Assembly: GCA_013215145.1 (NCBI GenBank)
Contig: JABSRP010000024.1
Coordinates: 62,001 to 126,000 of the forward strand
Direction: 5' to 3'
Length of the DNA: 64,000 bases
From: Pseudobacteriovorax sp.
GTDB lineage: Bacteria > Bdellovibrionota_B > Oligoflexia > Oligoflexales > Oligoflexaceae
Part shown: in pieces, positions 9,898-17,915 of the stretch
How positions within the stretch are numbered: the stretch's first letter is position 1
Layout: each line of letters opens with the position of its first letter
Notes under the pieces: model-generated
What the model was told of the DNA's origin: nothing
The model's database searches: none
What the model saw: only the letters and a program-made list of their open reading frames with translations
Position numbers and translations under genes: made by a program

Positions 9898-10533
9898 TTA
9901 GAAGTGTATTATCGTATTAAATTTCATGTCGCCAGAAACGCTACGCCCGATTTCAAGTAAAACGTTCTGGTAGAACAGTCTAAGAATCGGGGTAAACTCG
10001 GTCCTGGGTTTGGAGGCAAATCGTCTGGATTCTTGCCATTCGGCGATAAGCCACATGTGAAGGTCCTCGAAGTTTCCCACATAAGGGGCAGTGCCCAAAC
10101 GAATCGTCCGTTGATCTAACTCGCGCTGCTTTTTTGTGGAAATTCCTGTTTGGTTGATCAAAAAATAATACTTCCGATCTTCAATATCGGCCTGAATCCT
10201 GTAGAGCCCTGCGGTCTCTTTTTCACCAGAAAGCTCACTAGATCCTGCGCCGATGATTCCATATAGGTTGGCCTGAAAGCGTTGACTGTTTTCCCGAAAT
10301 AGCAAAAAATTGCTAGACAGAAACCCTGCTCTTCGCATGTCATCGCCTTCCCTATCCTGATAGAGATGGGCTCCAGTTGCCAGATAGTACTCGTGTGAGT
10401 AATTCACCTGGTAGTGATCTCGTTTAGATGTGGTCTGACTCATTAAACCAGTCGAGCCCTTGAACGAAGTCGGATGCGCAAGGCTGATTTCAATAAACGT
10501 GAGTAGCCACAAGACAAGTAGACGGTTCATCAT
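9898..10533 (-). CDS. Putative outer-membrane or periplasmic beta-rich protein
   Basis: A 211-residue protein with an N-terminal signal peptide (1-19, ending SLA-H) and a pattern of alternating amphipathic strands ending in 'DMKFNTIIHF', a terminal Phe as in small outer-membrane barrels. It lies 9 bp upstream of the MerP-like gene and 48 bp downstream of a Cys-rich secreted protein, so it belongs to the same metal operon. I do not recognise the family; a passive outer-membrane channel or a structural protein are both possible. Confidence 0.55.
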   Translation of the reverse strand: MMNRLLVLWLLTFIEISLAHPTSFKGSTGLMSQTTSKRDHYQVNYSHEYYLATGAHLYQDREGDDMRRAGFLSSNFLLFRENSQRFQANLYGIIGAGSSELSGEKETAGLYRIQADIEDRKYYFLINQTGISTKKQRELDQRTIRLGTAPYVGNFEDLHMWLIAEWQESRRFASKPRTEFTPILRLFYQNVLLEIGRSVSGDMKFNTIIHF

Positions 10534-10581
10534 CTTATCCTAATGCTATTTGTAATTGTCCGAGTATGCTGAGGATTAGGA

Positions 10582-10896
10582 TTAAGTGATTGGGGGTCTT
10601 AGGATATTTTCCATGATTCCAATAGCAGGTTTATTGTTGTAAGAAGGGGCTTTACTAAGTTGAGCGTTGGGTGTGCGGAACTCGCAGACCAACTCGTAGG
10701 TGAAATTTGTGGTCACGCATTCGGCGCAAAAATGACCATCAGACTCCATTGGGTCGTCATCGTCAGATGGGTCCTGTCCGTGACACGACATTTCCGGAGC
10801 TGTTTCGACGAAGCAGCACTCCGCTAAAGCCGGACCTGAGCCCAACGCCAGCGATATAAGTATCAGAAAATGCAGTGTTTTAAATATATGTTTCAA
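10582..10896 (-). CDS. Small secreted Cys/Asp-rich protein, possible metal binder
   Basis: A 104-residue protein starting at TTG, with a signal peptide (1-25, ending ALA-E). The mature N-terminal half is dense in potential metal ligands: 'ECCFVETAPEMSCHGQ', an Asp run, 'DGHFCAEC' and a further Cys. This recalls small periplasmic metal-binding proteins near copper or mercury genes, but no family is assigned. It is the first gene of the four-gene cluster and lies directly behind the inverted repeat at 10914-10937. Confidence 0.55.
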   Translation of the reverse strand: MKHIFKTLHFLILISLALGSGPALAECCFVETAPEMSCHGQDPSDDDDPMESDGHFCAECVTTNFTYELVCEFRTPNAQLSKAPSYNNKPAIGIMENILRPPIT

Positions 10897-10913
10897 GGTA
10901 ACCTATCGACGAT

Positions 10914-10937
10914 CGATAACATCTAACTCTGTTATCG
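10914..10937. promoter_or_regulatory. Inverted repeat upstream of the metal cluster, candidate operator
   Basis: CGATAAC and GTTATCG form a perfect 7-bp inverted repeat separated by 10 bp, located 18-41 bp upstream of the first gene of the Mer-like cluster. The position suits a repressor operator. The AT-rich GATAAC arms recall Fur/Zur-type boxes, but the match is loose and the same motif was not seen in front of the fur-like gene. Confidence 0.45.
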
Positions 10938-11056
10938 GTAGTCTAACAGAATTCCATGAATTTTTCACTGGGTAAATGCCCTTGAAGCACGCTTATAGCT
11001 TAAATTTGGCCCAATGACTCGTATCATATTTGTCTGCCAAAAGGAGGATTTGAGTT

Positions 11057-11326
11057 TTGGATTGGAAAGTATTTTTGACAACTTTCGGAACCATATTTTT
11101 GGCTGAGCTTGGCGACAAGACTCAATTTGCCGCCATGGCAGCTGCTGCTGGTTCCACAAAAAAACTATCCGTGCTCTTTGGAGTCATTAGTGGGTTGGTA
11201 CTTGCTGGTATTCTTGGGGTGATAGCGGGCGCAGTGTTAGGAGAGTTTATCAAACCAAGCACGATGAAGTGGGTCTCAGGATCCTTGTTTATCGGAATTG
11301 GTATTTGGATAATTGGTTTTTCATAG
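11057..11326 (+). CDS. Half-size UPF0016/GDT1 (TMEM165) family cation transporter
   Basis: An 89-residue inner-membrane protein with the diagnostic motif 'AELGDKTQFAAM' (E-x-G-D-K/R-T) of the GDT1/MneA family, which moves Mn2+ or Ca2+ out of the cytosol. It contains one repeat only (about three helices); many members have two, and single-repeat forms work as dimers. The start is TTG with a strong AAGGAGG at 11041-11047. No second half is encoded next to it here. Confidence 0.85.
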   Translation: MDWKVFLTTFGTIFLAELGDKTQFAAMAAAAGSTKKLSVLFGVISGLVLAGILGVIAGAVLGEFIKPSTMKWVSGSLFIGIGIWIIGFS

Positions 11327-11359
11327 GATTGTCATCGACTTTCAGCCTGCTTTAGCTAA

Positions 11360-11385
11360 GAAGCGACGAGGAAAAACGTCGCTTC
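11360..11385. terminator. Hairpin between convergent genes
   Basis: GAAGCGACG and CGTCGCTTC form a perfect 9-bp stem with an 8-nt A-rich loop between the converging GDT1-like and metalloprotease genes. Neither side has a clear U-run, but the position suits a bidirectional terminator. Confidence 0.55.
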
Positions 11386-11397
11386 CCTATGGAACTA

Positions 11398-12279
11398 TTA
11401 GAGCTTCGATTTAAACCAGCATAGAGGTCGAACACCAAATTTGTACTCATCTAGTCGAGAACACGATTGCGATCTAGCGATTTCTTCCGCTTGGGGACTG
11501 TTACGTCGCGAACCCAGGTCTTTGCCAGGAATGGCTTCGAAGTCGAACTCTGCCGTACACAATGCGCCAGCCATGTAGGTATCTAGGCGACATTGAGCGT
11601 CTGGGTGGAGATCTTTCATTTCGTCTACGACGGTAAGATCCGGAGTATCAAAGGCTACGTTTTCGTCTTTTAGAGCAGCAAGTAGGTCAGCTAGGGATTT
11701 GCCAGCGGCCATGCTTCGGTAACATAGGTTTCTATCCTCTTGGATCTCCCATGCGTCATCACAGAGAGCTTTTGGGAAAGGCTCAACAGTTTCGGCGAAG
11801 CTAGCATTTGTCTCCAGATCATCTTCCCAGAGCATCTTTGCGCAAATCTGAGTCGTATAGTAGTCCGACTGCCCTTCATTAGCTGCCCAATTAGCAATAA
11901 ATGGATAACCGCCCATGTGGTGGCCCATTTCGTGACAGATAACCATTGTAAAGCCATCTAAGGTAACTTCAGGTCTTCTGGCAAGTCCTCCGTACATATT
12001 CACAGACCATGTACCAAAAAACTGCGATGCGTTGGCGTTCACAGTGTTATTAGACCATCTACCGTTAATCCTTAATCGTCCTCCGTGAACCTCGCGAATC
12101 ATAGGGCCATAAATGTCTTGCACCAATTCAATGGCAGCGTTGAATTCTTCCTCCGTTACATTTGAACTTAAGATGGTATCTTGCAAATGCAGATTGTTGG
12201 GAGGCATGAAGTCGGCTTCAGCAAATGATGGTGACAGTCCAACAAGTAAACCTAGGGCTAGTTTCGTTTTCTTGAGCAT
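11398..12279 (-). CDS. Secreted zinc metalloprotease-like protein (HExxH)
   Basis: A 293-residue exported protein with a signal peptide (1-22). The active-site helix is 'VICHEMGHHMGGYPF' near residue 112-126, an extended HExxHxxG zincin motif, followed by 'ANEGQSDYYTTQIC', where E/D may complete zinc binding. Several Cys in the C-terminal part suggest disulfides. It stands alone between a convergent GDT1-like gene and a 345-bp spacer. The precise family is not recognised; a function in degrading extracellular protein is inferred. Confidence 0.7.
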   Translation of the reverse strand: MLKKTKLALGLLVGLSPSFAEADFMPPNNLHLQDTILSSNVTEEEFNAAIELVQDIYGPMIREVHGGRLRINGRWSNNTVNANASQFFGTWSVNMYGGLARRPEVTLDGFTMVICHEMGHHMGGYPFIANWAANEGQSDYYTTQICAKMLWEDDLETNASFAETVEPFPKALCDDAWEIQEDRNLCYRSMAAGKSLADLLAALKDENVAFDTPDLTVVDEMKDLHPDAQCRLDTYMAGALCTAEFDFEAIPGKDLGSRRNSPQAEEIARSQSCSRLDEYKFGVRPLCWFKSKL

Positions 12280-12625
12280 GGATAAATTCCTTTTTCTGAA
12301 CTATTGGAATAATGAAAGTGTTCCAAGAACCATAGGTGCTTGGATTCTTAAGTCCAATTTACCTAATCTTAAACATGGACGTAAACAACTGTAATAATTG
12401 CTTTCTATATGATGTTTTTATTAAAGGTAAAATTAGATGTAGGCTTCGCTAAATACAGACAGCTAAGGTTCGCGCAAATCAAAAGCCGGCTAGAGAGGGA
12501 AATTCATCTGCATTGTTTGGCGACTAAAGAATCACTTTGCTTTAGGTCGGTTTAAGGAAGATCAGAACCTTGATGATGAAAATATTCCATTTGACAGATA
12601 CTTTTTAGTCTTCCTTGACCAATGT
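12280..12625. other. Intergenic spacer, 346 bp
   Basis: AT-rich non-coding stretch upstream of the metalloprotease gene and downstream of the 114-residue orphan. It should carry the metalloprotease promoter on the minus strand. I see no RNA gene, repeat or strong hairpin in it. Confidence 0.4.
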
Positions 12626-12970
12626 CTATGATTCGCAGACTTGGCGTTTCATATCGATATGCCATTGTTTGTTTTGTTCATTATACGAGACAGGAACTTC
12701 CGTTTGACCCACGACCTCACCCAGATTACTTCTGCGATCGTCATTGCCATCCAGGCAAGAGCGCCCTAAATCACTTCCATATTTTGTCTGTTTTGCTCTT
12801 AAGGTAAAGCTAATCCTGTTTGACTCCTCAGCAACAACGACAAACTTAATATCATAAGAGTATAGGGTGTTGCCTAAGACGGATTTGACGTTGCTCTTTG
12901 GATCTCTTTTGTAATCGGTGTTAAAGGAATCATCAGTTAGATTTTGGATTTCGTATCCCTGCTTCAACAA
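12626..12970 (-). CDS. Orphan hypothetical protein, possibly lacking its N terminus
   Basis: A 114-residue reading frame beginning at TTG and overlapping the upstream flavin-barrel gene by 38 bp. It has no signal peptide. The content ('YEIQNLTDDSFNTDYKRD', 'LYSYDIKFVVVAEESNRISF') looks like an ordinary folded beta-rich protein. The frame stays open upstream to a TGA inside the neighbour without any better start codon and without a ribosome site, so it may be the remnant of a longer exported protein. No family recognised. Confidence 0.4.
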   Translation of the reverse strand: MLKQGYEIQNLTDDSFNTDYKRDPKSNVKSVLGNTLYSYDIKFVVVAEESNRISFTLRAKQTKYGSDLGRSCLDGNDDRRSNLGEVVGQTEVPVSYNEQNKQWHIDMKRQVCES

Positions 12971-13871
12971 AACCCTTTCGCAACCAATGCCGCAGCAACC
13001 TGGCTTCTTCGCAGCGGAAACGAATCACCCTTTCTGCTCCTTGCGATGCATAAATGCTATTAAGTTCAAAATCTATGAATGCCTGCCCAGTTAGGTACAA
13101 AATACTAGAATTCTTAAAATCTAAAAATGTCAGTCCTGCTTTTGGGTTTTTGATAAGATTGCCAAGTGTATTGAAATGATTATTGCCGCGATAGTCGGGA
13201 AAAATCAATTGATTCCCTTCTATCTCGACAAATCCAGGTTGGCCGCCGCGATGGGAGACATCCGCTCCTGATGATGGGCTTTCCTTTGCACCTTGGTAGC
13301 CACTTGCGATAAAAAACGTATCCGCATCACTAATGATCCTTCGCATCTCCTCTTTTAGATCTTGACGACTGATTTCAAGGGTTTTTGGATGCAGATTTGA
13401 TTCGCCTATTTGTCGAACGCTGATGAACTTGGGGCAGTTGCCGAAACTTTGCTTAACAGAAAGAGTCATCTGGTGTTGAGTGCTGTCTTGAATGACAGTT
13501 GATAGTCTATTTCGTCTTCGAGTCGCTAGATCGATACCCAGAAGACCTAGATCACTACCTTTATGCAGTTGCTCTTTAAGGGGATCACCTTCCTGCAGAC
13601 CCTCATTAATAACTAAGGTTTTTGGATCTGGAGATGATACAAAGCCTGACTCGGACATGAGAAAGCTTGCCCAAGGTCGATCTTGATCATCAACGCCACC
13701 CAGAACGATGTAGCTTAGGTTTTCAAAAAACTCGCGATGCTGATCAGGCATGTAGTCGCGAATCACCCGACGCCCAAACCGGTCCATTGCCTGGGCGACA
13801 CCGAGCTTTTGCTGGATAGATATTTCACCCTCGTGAAAGGGGCTTTCGTTATTATTTTCCGGGGTATTCAT
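12933..13871 (-). CDS. Pyridoxamine 5'-phosphate oxidase-like FMN-binding split-barrel protein
   Basis: A 312-residue flavin split-barrel protein. Characteristic features are 'FENLSYIVLGGVDDQDRPWASFL' near residue 49, 'LGLLGIDLATRRRNRLSTV' near 108 and the second barrel half 'FIASGYQGAKESPSSGADVS' with 'IFPDYRGNNHFNTLGNLIKNPKAGLTFLDF'. This is the pattern of the PNPOx-like family often fused to ferredoxin-reductase domains; here only the barrel is present. It lies 84 bp downstream of the broken alpha/beta hydrolase in an operon led by a GST gene, divergent from a LysR regulator. Confidence 0.8.
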   Translation of the reverse strand: MNTPENNNESPFHEGEISIQQKLGVAQAMDRFGRRVIRDYMPDQHREFFENLSYIVLGGVDDQDRPWASFLMSESGFVSSPDPKTLVINEGLQEGDPLKEQLHKGSDLGLLGIDLATRRRNRLSTVIQDSTQHQMTLSVKQSFGNCPKFISVRQIGESNLHPKTLEISRQDLKEEMRRIISDADTFFIASGYQGAKESPSSGADVSHRGGQPGFVEIEGNQLIFPDYRGNNHFNTLGNLIKNPKAGLTFLDFKNSSILYLTGQAFIDFELNSIYASQGAERVIRFRCEEARLLRHWLRKGFVEAGIRNPKSN

Positions 13872-13955
13872 CGTACTTCCTTTATGATTGTGTTATGTGA
13901 GCTGGATTTTGGCCCGACGCGGGGCCAAGATTCTGATTCTTCTAGGCCTGAGTTG

Positions 13956-14864
13956 TCACTTAAGGAAATTTTGTATCAGGCCTGAGATTTTTTCTAGATC
14001 TTCTTCGAGGGCAAAATGTCCTGTATCTAGTAGGTGTAGCTTTGCATCTGGCAAGTCTCTCAGGTATGGGTAGGCGCCTTCTGTTGGGAAGATGATGTCA
14101 CCTTTACCCCATACGATAAGCGTTGGAGGTAAATATCTTCGAAAATAGGCTTGAAACTCCTTATAGAGGGGAATATTCGTCTGATAGCTGAAGAATAATT
14201 TGAGTTGAATGTCAGGGTTCTGCTCTCTAGACAGATGAATTTGATCAAGAAACCAATTGTCAGGGTTGATCGAATCTGGATCTCTTGTCCCGTGTGTCCA
14301 CTGCCATTTGACTCCCTCTAGGCTGACAAAGTTAGTAAGTGGCTCTGCATGTTGCTGAGAAGGATCTTGCTAGTACTTTCTTACGGGGTCCCAGAACTCT
14401 CTTAGGCCTTCCTCATAAGCATTTCCATTTTGAACGATCAGAGATGTGATCGCTGATGGGTTTCTCAAGGCGAGACGTAGTCCAATCGGAGCGCCATAGT
14501 CCATCAGATAAAGCGCATACTGTTTCACTCCAATTTTGTTTACAAACTGTTCCATAACATCTGTCAGTTTTTTAAATGAATAATCAGATTCCTCTGGGGA
14601 CGGTTGGGAGCTTTTCCCAAAACCAGGGTAATCTGGTGCCACGAGATGATAGCGATCACTTAGGTCGCGCATGAGCTCGTCATACATTTGTGAGGAGGTT
14701 GGAAACCCGTGCAAAAGTAGTATTGTTTTGTGCTTGGCGGGGTCTCCAGCCTCTCGGTAAAAAATTTCTAGGTTATCAACAGTAACGGTTTTGTAAGTGA
14801 TCGCTCCTGCAAATAAACTTGAGCCAAGGAATAGGTTAATGAGTAATGTCGTTAGTAGATTCAT
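13956..14864 (-). pseudogene. Exported alpha/beta hydrolase interrupted by an in-frame TAG
   Basis: A 302-codon alpha/beta hydrolase gene with one internal amber codon at 14370-14372. Before it are a signal peptide, the oxyanion segment 'LLLHGFPTSSQMYDEL' and the nucleophile elbow 'LYLMDYGAPIGLRLAL', with Asp in the nucleophile position as in haloalkane dehalogenase/epoxide hydrolase relatives. After it the same frame continues through 'VKWQWTHGTRDPDSINPDNW', 'PPTLIVWGKGD' and 'LLDTGHFALEED', which holds the catalytic His. The interrupted context 'DPVRKY-stop-QDPS' normally reads RxYW, so the change looks like TGG to TAG. The start at 14864 has GAGG upstream. Confidence 0.85.
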
Positions 14865-14919
14865 GGTAATATCCTCATCTTCGAAGGGTTTCATAATATG
14901 TAATGTAAGACCTTGGGAA

Positions 14920-15522
14920 TTAAACTATGGCTTGTGGCATAGGAATAAAGCCTTCGAGGGCTTCTACCCGGGAGAGCCAACTCTTAATATTTTTGTAGTT
15001 ATCTAGGGAGACGCCTCCTTCAGGAGCTCGTGAGGTATAGGAATAAAGGGCAACATCTGCAATCGTAGGCTTTCCTGCCACAAACCAATTTCGTTCAATC
15101 AGATGCTGCTCCATAATCTCGAGGAATTGATGAGCCTTTTCGATGAGAGCTTCCTGGTCGTAGTTGGCTTGAAAAACTGTCACTAACCGCGCCGCGGCAA
15201 CACTACTGGCAAGTTCGTTTGATGCCTTTGAAAGCCAAAATTGAACTTCAGAAGCCTCTGAGTGATCTTTTGGAATATACGATCGGTCTTTGTCGTAGCG
15301 GCTTGCCAGGTAATGGATGATGGCATTAGAGTCCGAAATGGTAATGCCACAATCCTCTAAAACGGGCACCTGCCCAAAAGGGTTTTTCGCTAAAAATGCC
15401 TTAGATTTGTGATCTCCTGATAACAAGTCGACGGGAATGATCTCCGGAGTAAGCTGCAAAAGTGACGCCATAAGCCTGGCCCGATGAGAATGTCCGGAGA
15501 GTTCGTGAATGTATAGTTTCAT
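14920..15522 (-). CDS. Glutathione S-transferase family protein
   Basis: A 200-residue GST. The thioredoxin-like N domain contains 'NPFGQVPVLEDCG' with the cis-Pro and 'ISDSNAIIHYLASRY', the glutathione gamma-glutamyl site. The helical C domain has 'NWFVAGKPTIADVALYSYT', with the N-capping box and conserved Asp. It is the first gene of the minus-strand operon GST, alpha/beta hydrolase, flavin barrel, facing a LysR gene across a region holding a palindromic site at 15612-15630. Confidence 0.9.
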   Translation of the reverse strand: MKLYIHELSGHSHRARLMASLLQLTPEIIPVDLLSGDHKSKAFLAKNPFGQVPVLEDCGITISDSNAIIHYLASRYDKDRSYIPKDHSEASEVQFWLSKASNELASSVAAARLVTVFQANYDQEALIEKAHQFLEIMEQHLIERNWFVAGKPTIADVALYSYTSRAPEGGVSLDNYKNIKSWLSRVEALEGFIPMPQAIV

Positions 15523-15611
15523 CTTTCAGTTCCTTTACTTCAAAATCGACGGCGTGATTGCCTGACACAAACAACGTTACGGAATAAAAAAATGAAGATA
15601 AATGGATTGAT

Positions 15612-15630
15612 TATGGAATAATTATCCATA
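15612..15630. promoter_or_regulatory. Candidate LysR operator, TATGGA-N7-TCCATA
   Basis: A 6-bp inverted repeat with a 7-bp spacer in the divergent region between the GST operon and the LysR gene, consistent with a T-N11-A type LysR box. The left arm extends to TATGGAATA, identical to a half-site of the palindrome in front of a second LysR gene at 38202-38219. Confidence 0.5.
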
Positions 15631-15733
15631 GAATATAGATAATCGTAGGATCCTTGCTAGGCTTGGGTTGAGCCAGTTGTTTCGTTATTATGTGAACTTA
15701 CGGGCAATTGGATTCTTAGATGGGGGAGAGCTC

Positions 15734-16621
15734 ATGGATACGATCGAAATGATGAGGACCTTTGTCGTTGTCGCTAGAGAGGGGTCTTTTACCAAAGCTG
15801 CGAAGCAGTTAGGCATGGCGGTACAAACCAGCAGCAAATATATCGCTAGTTTGGAAGAAAGGCTCGGAGTTAGTCTTCTTGATCGCAGTACAAGGAATGT
15901 TGTTTTGAACGATACGGGTCGGTCTTACTTAAATAAGTGTATCGCGTTGTTGGATCAGTTTGATGATATTGAGAGTGACGTACGTCTAGATCGGCTTCAA
16001 CTTCGCGGTCGGATTCGCATCACTGCGTCTACCGGATTTGGAACGAAACACGTCGCGCCTCTGCTTGCTGAATTTATTCGTATGCATCCGGACATTCAAA
16101 TCGATCTTGAGTTGACAGATCGTCGTTTATCCCTAGTTGAGGAGGGTTTTGATCTAGCGATTCGTATTGGAGTTTTGGCAGATACGAGTTTAATTGCCAA
16201 AAAACTTGTTCCCATGCGGGTCGTGGTATGTGCATCTCCTGAACTATTAAATGGCTCAACAGATTGGGAGCACCCTAAAGTACTAGAGAGTGTCCCATGT
16301 ATTATCGATACAAATTTTCGTCGGGAAAGAAGCTGGCCTTTTTTCAAGAATGGAACGGAGTTTCACGTGAGTGTTTCTGGACCTTTTCAATCAAACAATC
16401 CAGAAGCTACCAGACAGATGGCCATCAATGGCATTGGCGTTGCTAGATGCCCCTATTACACTGTTAGCCGAGATATTATGGAAGGCAAACTAACAACTCT
16501 ATTCGATAGCTATGAAACACAACCGTTTCAGGTTTTTGCCTTATATCCTCATTCAAAACATCTATCGAAAAGGGTGCGAGTTTTAATTGATTTTTTCTCC
16601 CATCAATTGAAATTGCTCTAA
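15734..16621 (+). CDS. LysR-family transcriptional regulator
   Basis: A 295-residue LysR regulator. The winged HTH is at residues 1-60 ('MMRTFVVVAREGSFTKAAKQ', 'ASLEERLGVSLLDRSTRNV'), followed by a periplasmic-binding-like effector domain of the CrgA/AaeR type ('RGRIRITASTGFGTKHVAPL', 'DLAIRIGVLADTSLIAKKL'). The ATG at 15734 is preferred because GGGGGAGAG lies just upstream; an in-frame TTG at 15668 is open but lacks a site. It is transcribed away from the GST-hydrolase-flavin barrel operon, which it probably controls. Confidence 0.9.
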   Translation: MDTIEMMRTFVVVAREGSFTKAAKQLGMAVQTSSKYIASLEERLGVSLLDRSTRNVVLNDTGRSYLNKCIALLDQFDDIESDVRLDRLQLRGRIRITASTGFGTKHVAPLLAEFIRMHPDIQIDLELTDRRLSLVEEGFDLAIRIGVLADTSLIAKKLVPMRVVVCASPELLNGSTDWEHPKVLESVPCIIDTNFRRERSWPFFKNGTEFHVSVSGPFQSNNPEATRQMAINGIGVARCPYYTVSRDIMEGKLTTLFDSYETQPFQVFALYPHSKHLSKRVRVLIDFFSHQLKLL

Positions 16622-16622
16622 T

Positions 16623-17915
16623 CTATGATGGCTTTTGAGGTCTTTGGATCTCACAGAGACCTCCGGTACAAGAGTTTCTTCGATTGGCTACAGTCCGATA
16701 GATATGCTCTCCCGCCCCTATGTAGTGAAGTATCCAGAGTACTGGCCAAAGGACTCTGCGTAGCGGAATATGAGCTGCAATAGTAAGAACCGCTTCAAAA
16801 CCAGACGCATAGGATTGCTTGGTGCTGTTCCATAGCCACATTTCAGTTGTTCGCTTTGACTCGTCAATGTTCTGAAGTTCATCAGAAATAGGAGTGTAGG
16901 CCCCGTCCACAGTCAAATTTGAATTCCAGTCAAGGGATGTCAGCATTTTAGCAAACTTCTGGCAAATTCCACAGGTCTCATCAAAACCCACAATGAGTTT
17001 GCCTTTTAGCGGAAAGGTAGACTTAAGAGACTCCACCCAAGATTCTCTAAAAAACAAAATATAGGATATAAACATGAGTGTTCCGAAGGTGAACAGACCC
17101 ATGCCAATTGCTATTCCCGCATGTAGTAGGGTTCCAGCGATGATCACGAAGGGTCTCGTTTTCCGAAACCAGATTAAGAATGGAAACGAAATCTGAAAGA
17201 ATACGGCAAAGTATGTTCCTAAAAGGGCGAGATATTCATAACTGACGATGATCTCTGAAAACATGGGACGACTGTAATCTGGATTCTGAAAAATATAATA
17301 GAGTGACATGCCTGATTGCCAAAGTTTTCCATTTAGTTTGAGCCAGCCTGCACAGAGATAGACCACAACGACTTGAAGCCTTGAAGTATAAAAACAGAGG
17401 TTTGATAAACCAATGTTAAGCTTGGCCATGGTGGAAATCGAATTGCAGGATTGAGGTCTCCCACTTGTATTCACAAACATAAAATAGATAAGAAGCAAAC
17501 TGCATAGATTATTTCCTCCATCCTGTATGGGATAGGACTGTTCATTCAGGTTAAGGGTTAGGAACCATACCAGCACTGAAGTCAGTCTCGGGAAGTAACC
17601 TAATATTCCAGCTACAAGGGCGACTACCTGTGCCCCTATAACCAACCCGTAATAATTAATGAATGAGGGATGGCGCATAAGCCCTTTAATCCAATCCCAA
17701 CCTCCGATGAATGCTGGCCTATCAAAAATGGTTTCAGGACCCCAGATAATCTGTGCATAGGGTAGTAGTACTAAAGTATGGAATAACAGCCAAAGATACA
17801 AAATATTTTTAAATAGTTTCTGTGTTTGTAGATGTTTTTCTTGGGTTAGGAAGGACTGGCTTACCTTATCAGTAGTAGCTTTCAATTGTTTGAACTGTTG
17901 TGCTAGTGTTATCAT
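16623..17915 (-). CDS. HTTM-domain membrane protein fused to a DCC (DUF393) thiol-disulfide domain; SdpB-like
   Basis: A 430-residue polytopic membrane protein. Residues about 35-290 form the HTTM (vitamin-K-carboxylase-like) domain: 'NLNEQSYPIQDGGNNLCSLL' and 'YLCAGWLKLNGKLWQSGMSLYY' are typical. A C-terminal DCC domain starts near 305 with 'LIVGFDETCGICQKFA', where Cys315 and Cys318 form a redox-type CxxC. HTTM proteins include SdpB, required for maturation of the B. subtilis SDP toxin. Its GTG/ATG region overlaps the DUF5819/SdpA-like gene by 4 bp, so the two are coupled. Stop codons of this gene and the LysR gene are adjacent. Confidence 0.82.
   Translation of the reverse strand: MITLAQQFKQLKATTDKVSQSFLTQEKHLQTQKLFKNILYLWLLFHTLVLLPYAQIIWGPETIFDRPAFIGGWDWIKGLMRHPSFINYYGLVIGAQVVALVAGILGYFPRLTSVLVWFLTLNLNEQSYPIQDGGNNLCSLLLIYFMFVNTSGRPQSCNSISTMAKLNIGLSNLCFYTSRLQVVVVYLCAGWLKLNGKLWQSGMSLYYIFQNPDYSRPMFSEIIVSYEYLALLGTYFAVFFQISFPFLIWFRKTRPFVIIAGTLLHAGIAIGMGLFTFGTLMFISYILFFRESWVESLKSTFPLKGKLIVGFDETCGICQKFAKMLTSLDWNSNLTVDGAYTPISDELQNIDESKRTTEMWLWNSTKQSYASGFEAVLTIAAHIPLRRVLWPVLWILHYIGAGEHIYRTVANRRNSCTGGLCEIQRPQKPS

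Noticed and set aside
10938-11056. yybP-ykoY manganese riboswitch before the GDT1-like gene
   Set aside because: Such riboswitches often precede this family, but the 119-bp leader lacks the expected conserved loops and any terminator hairpin.
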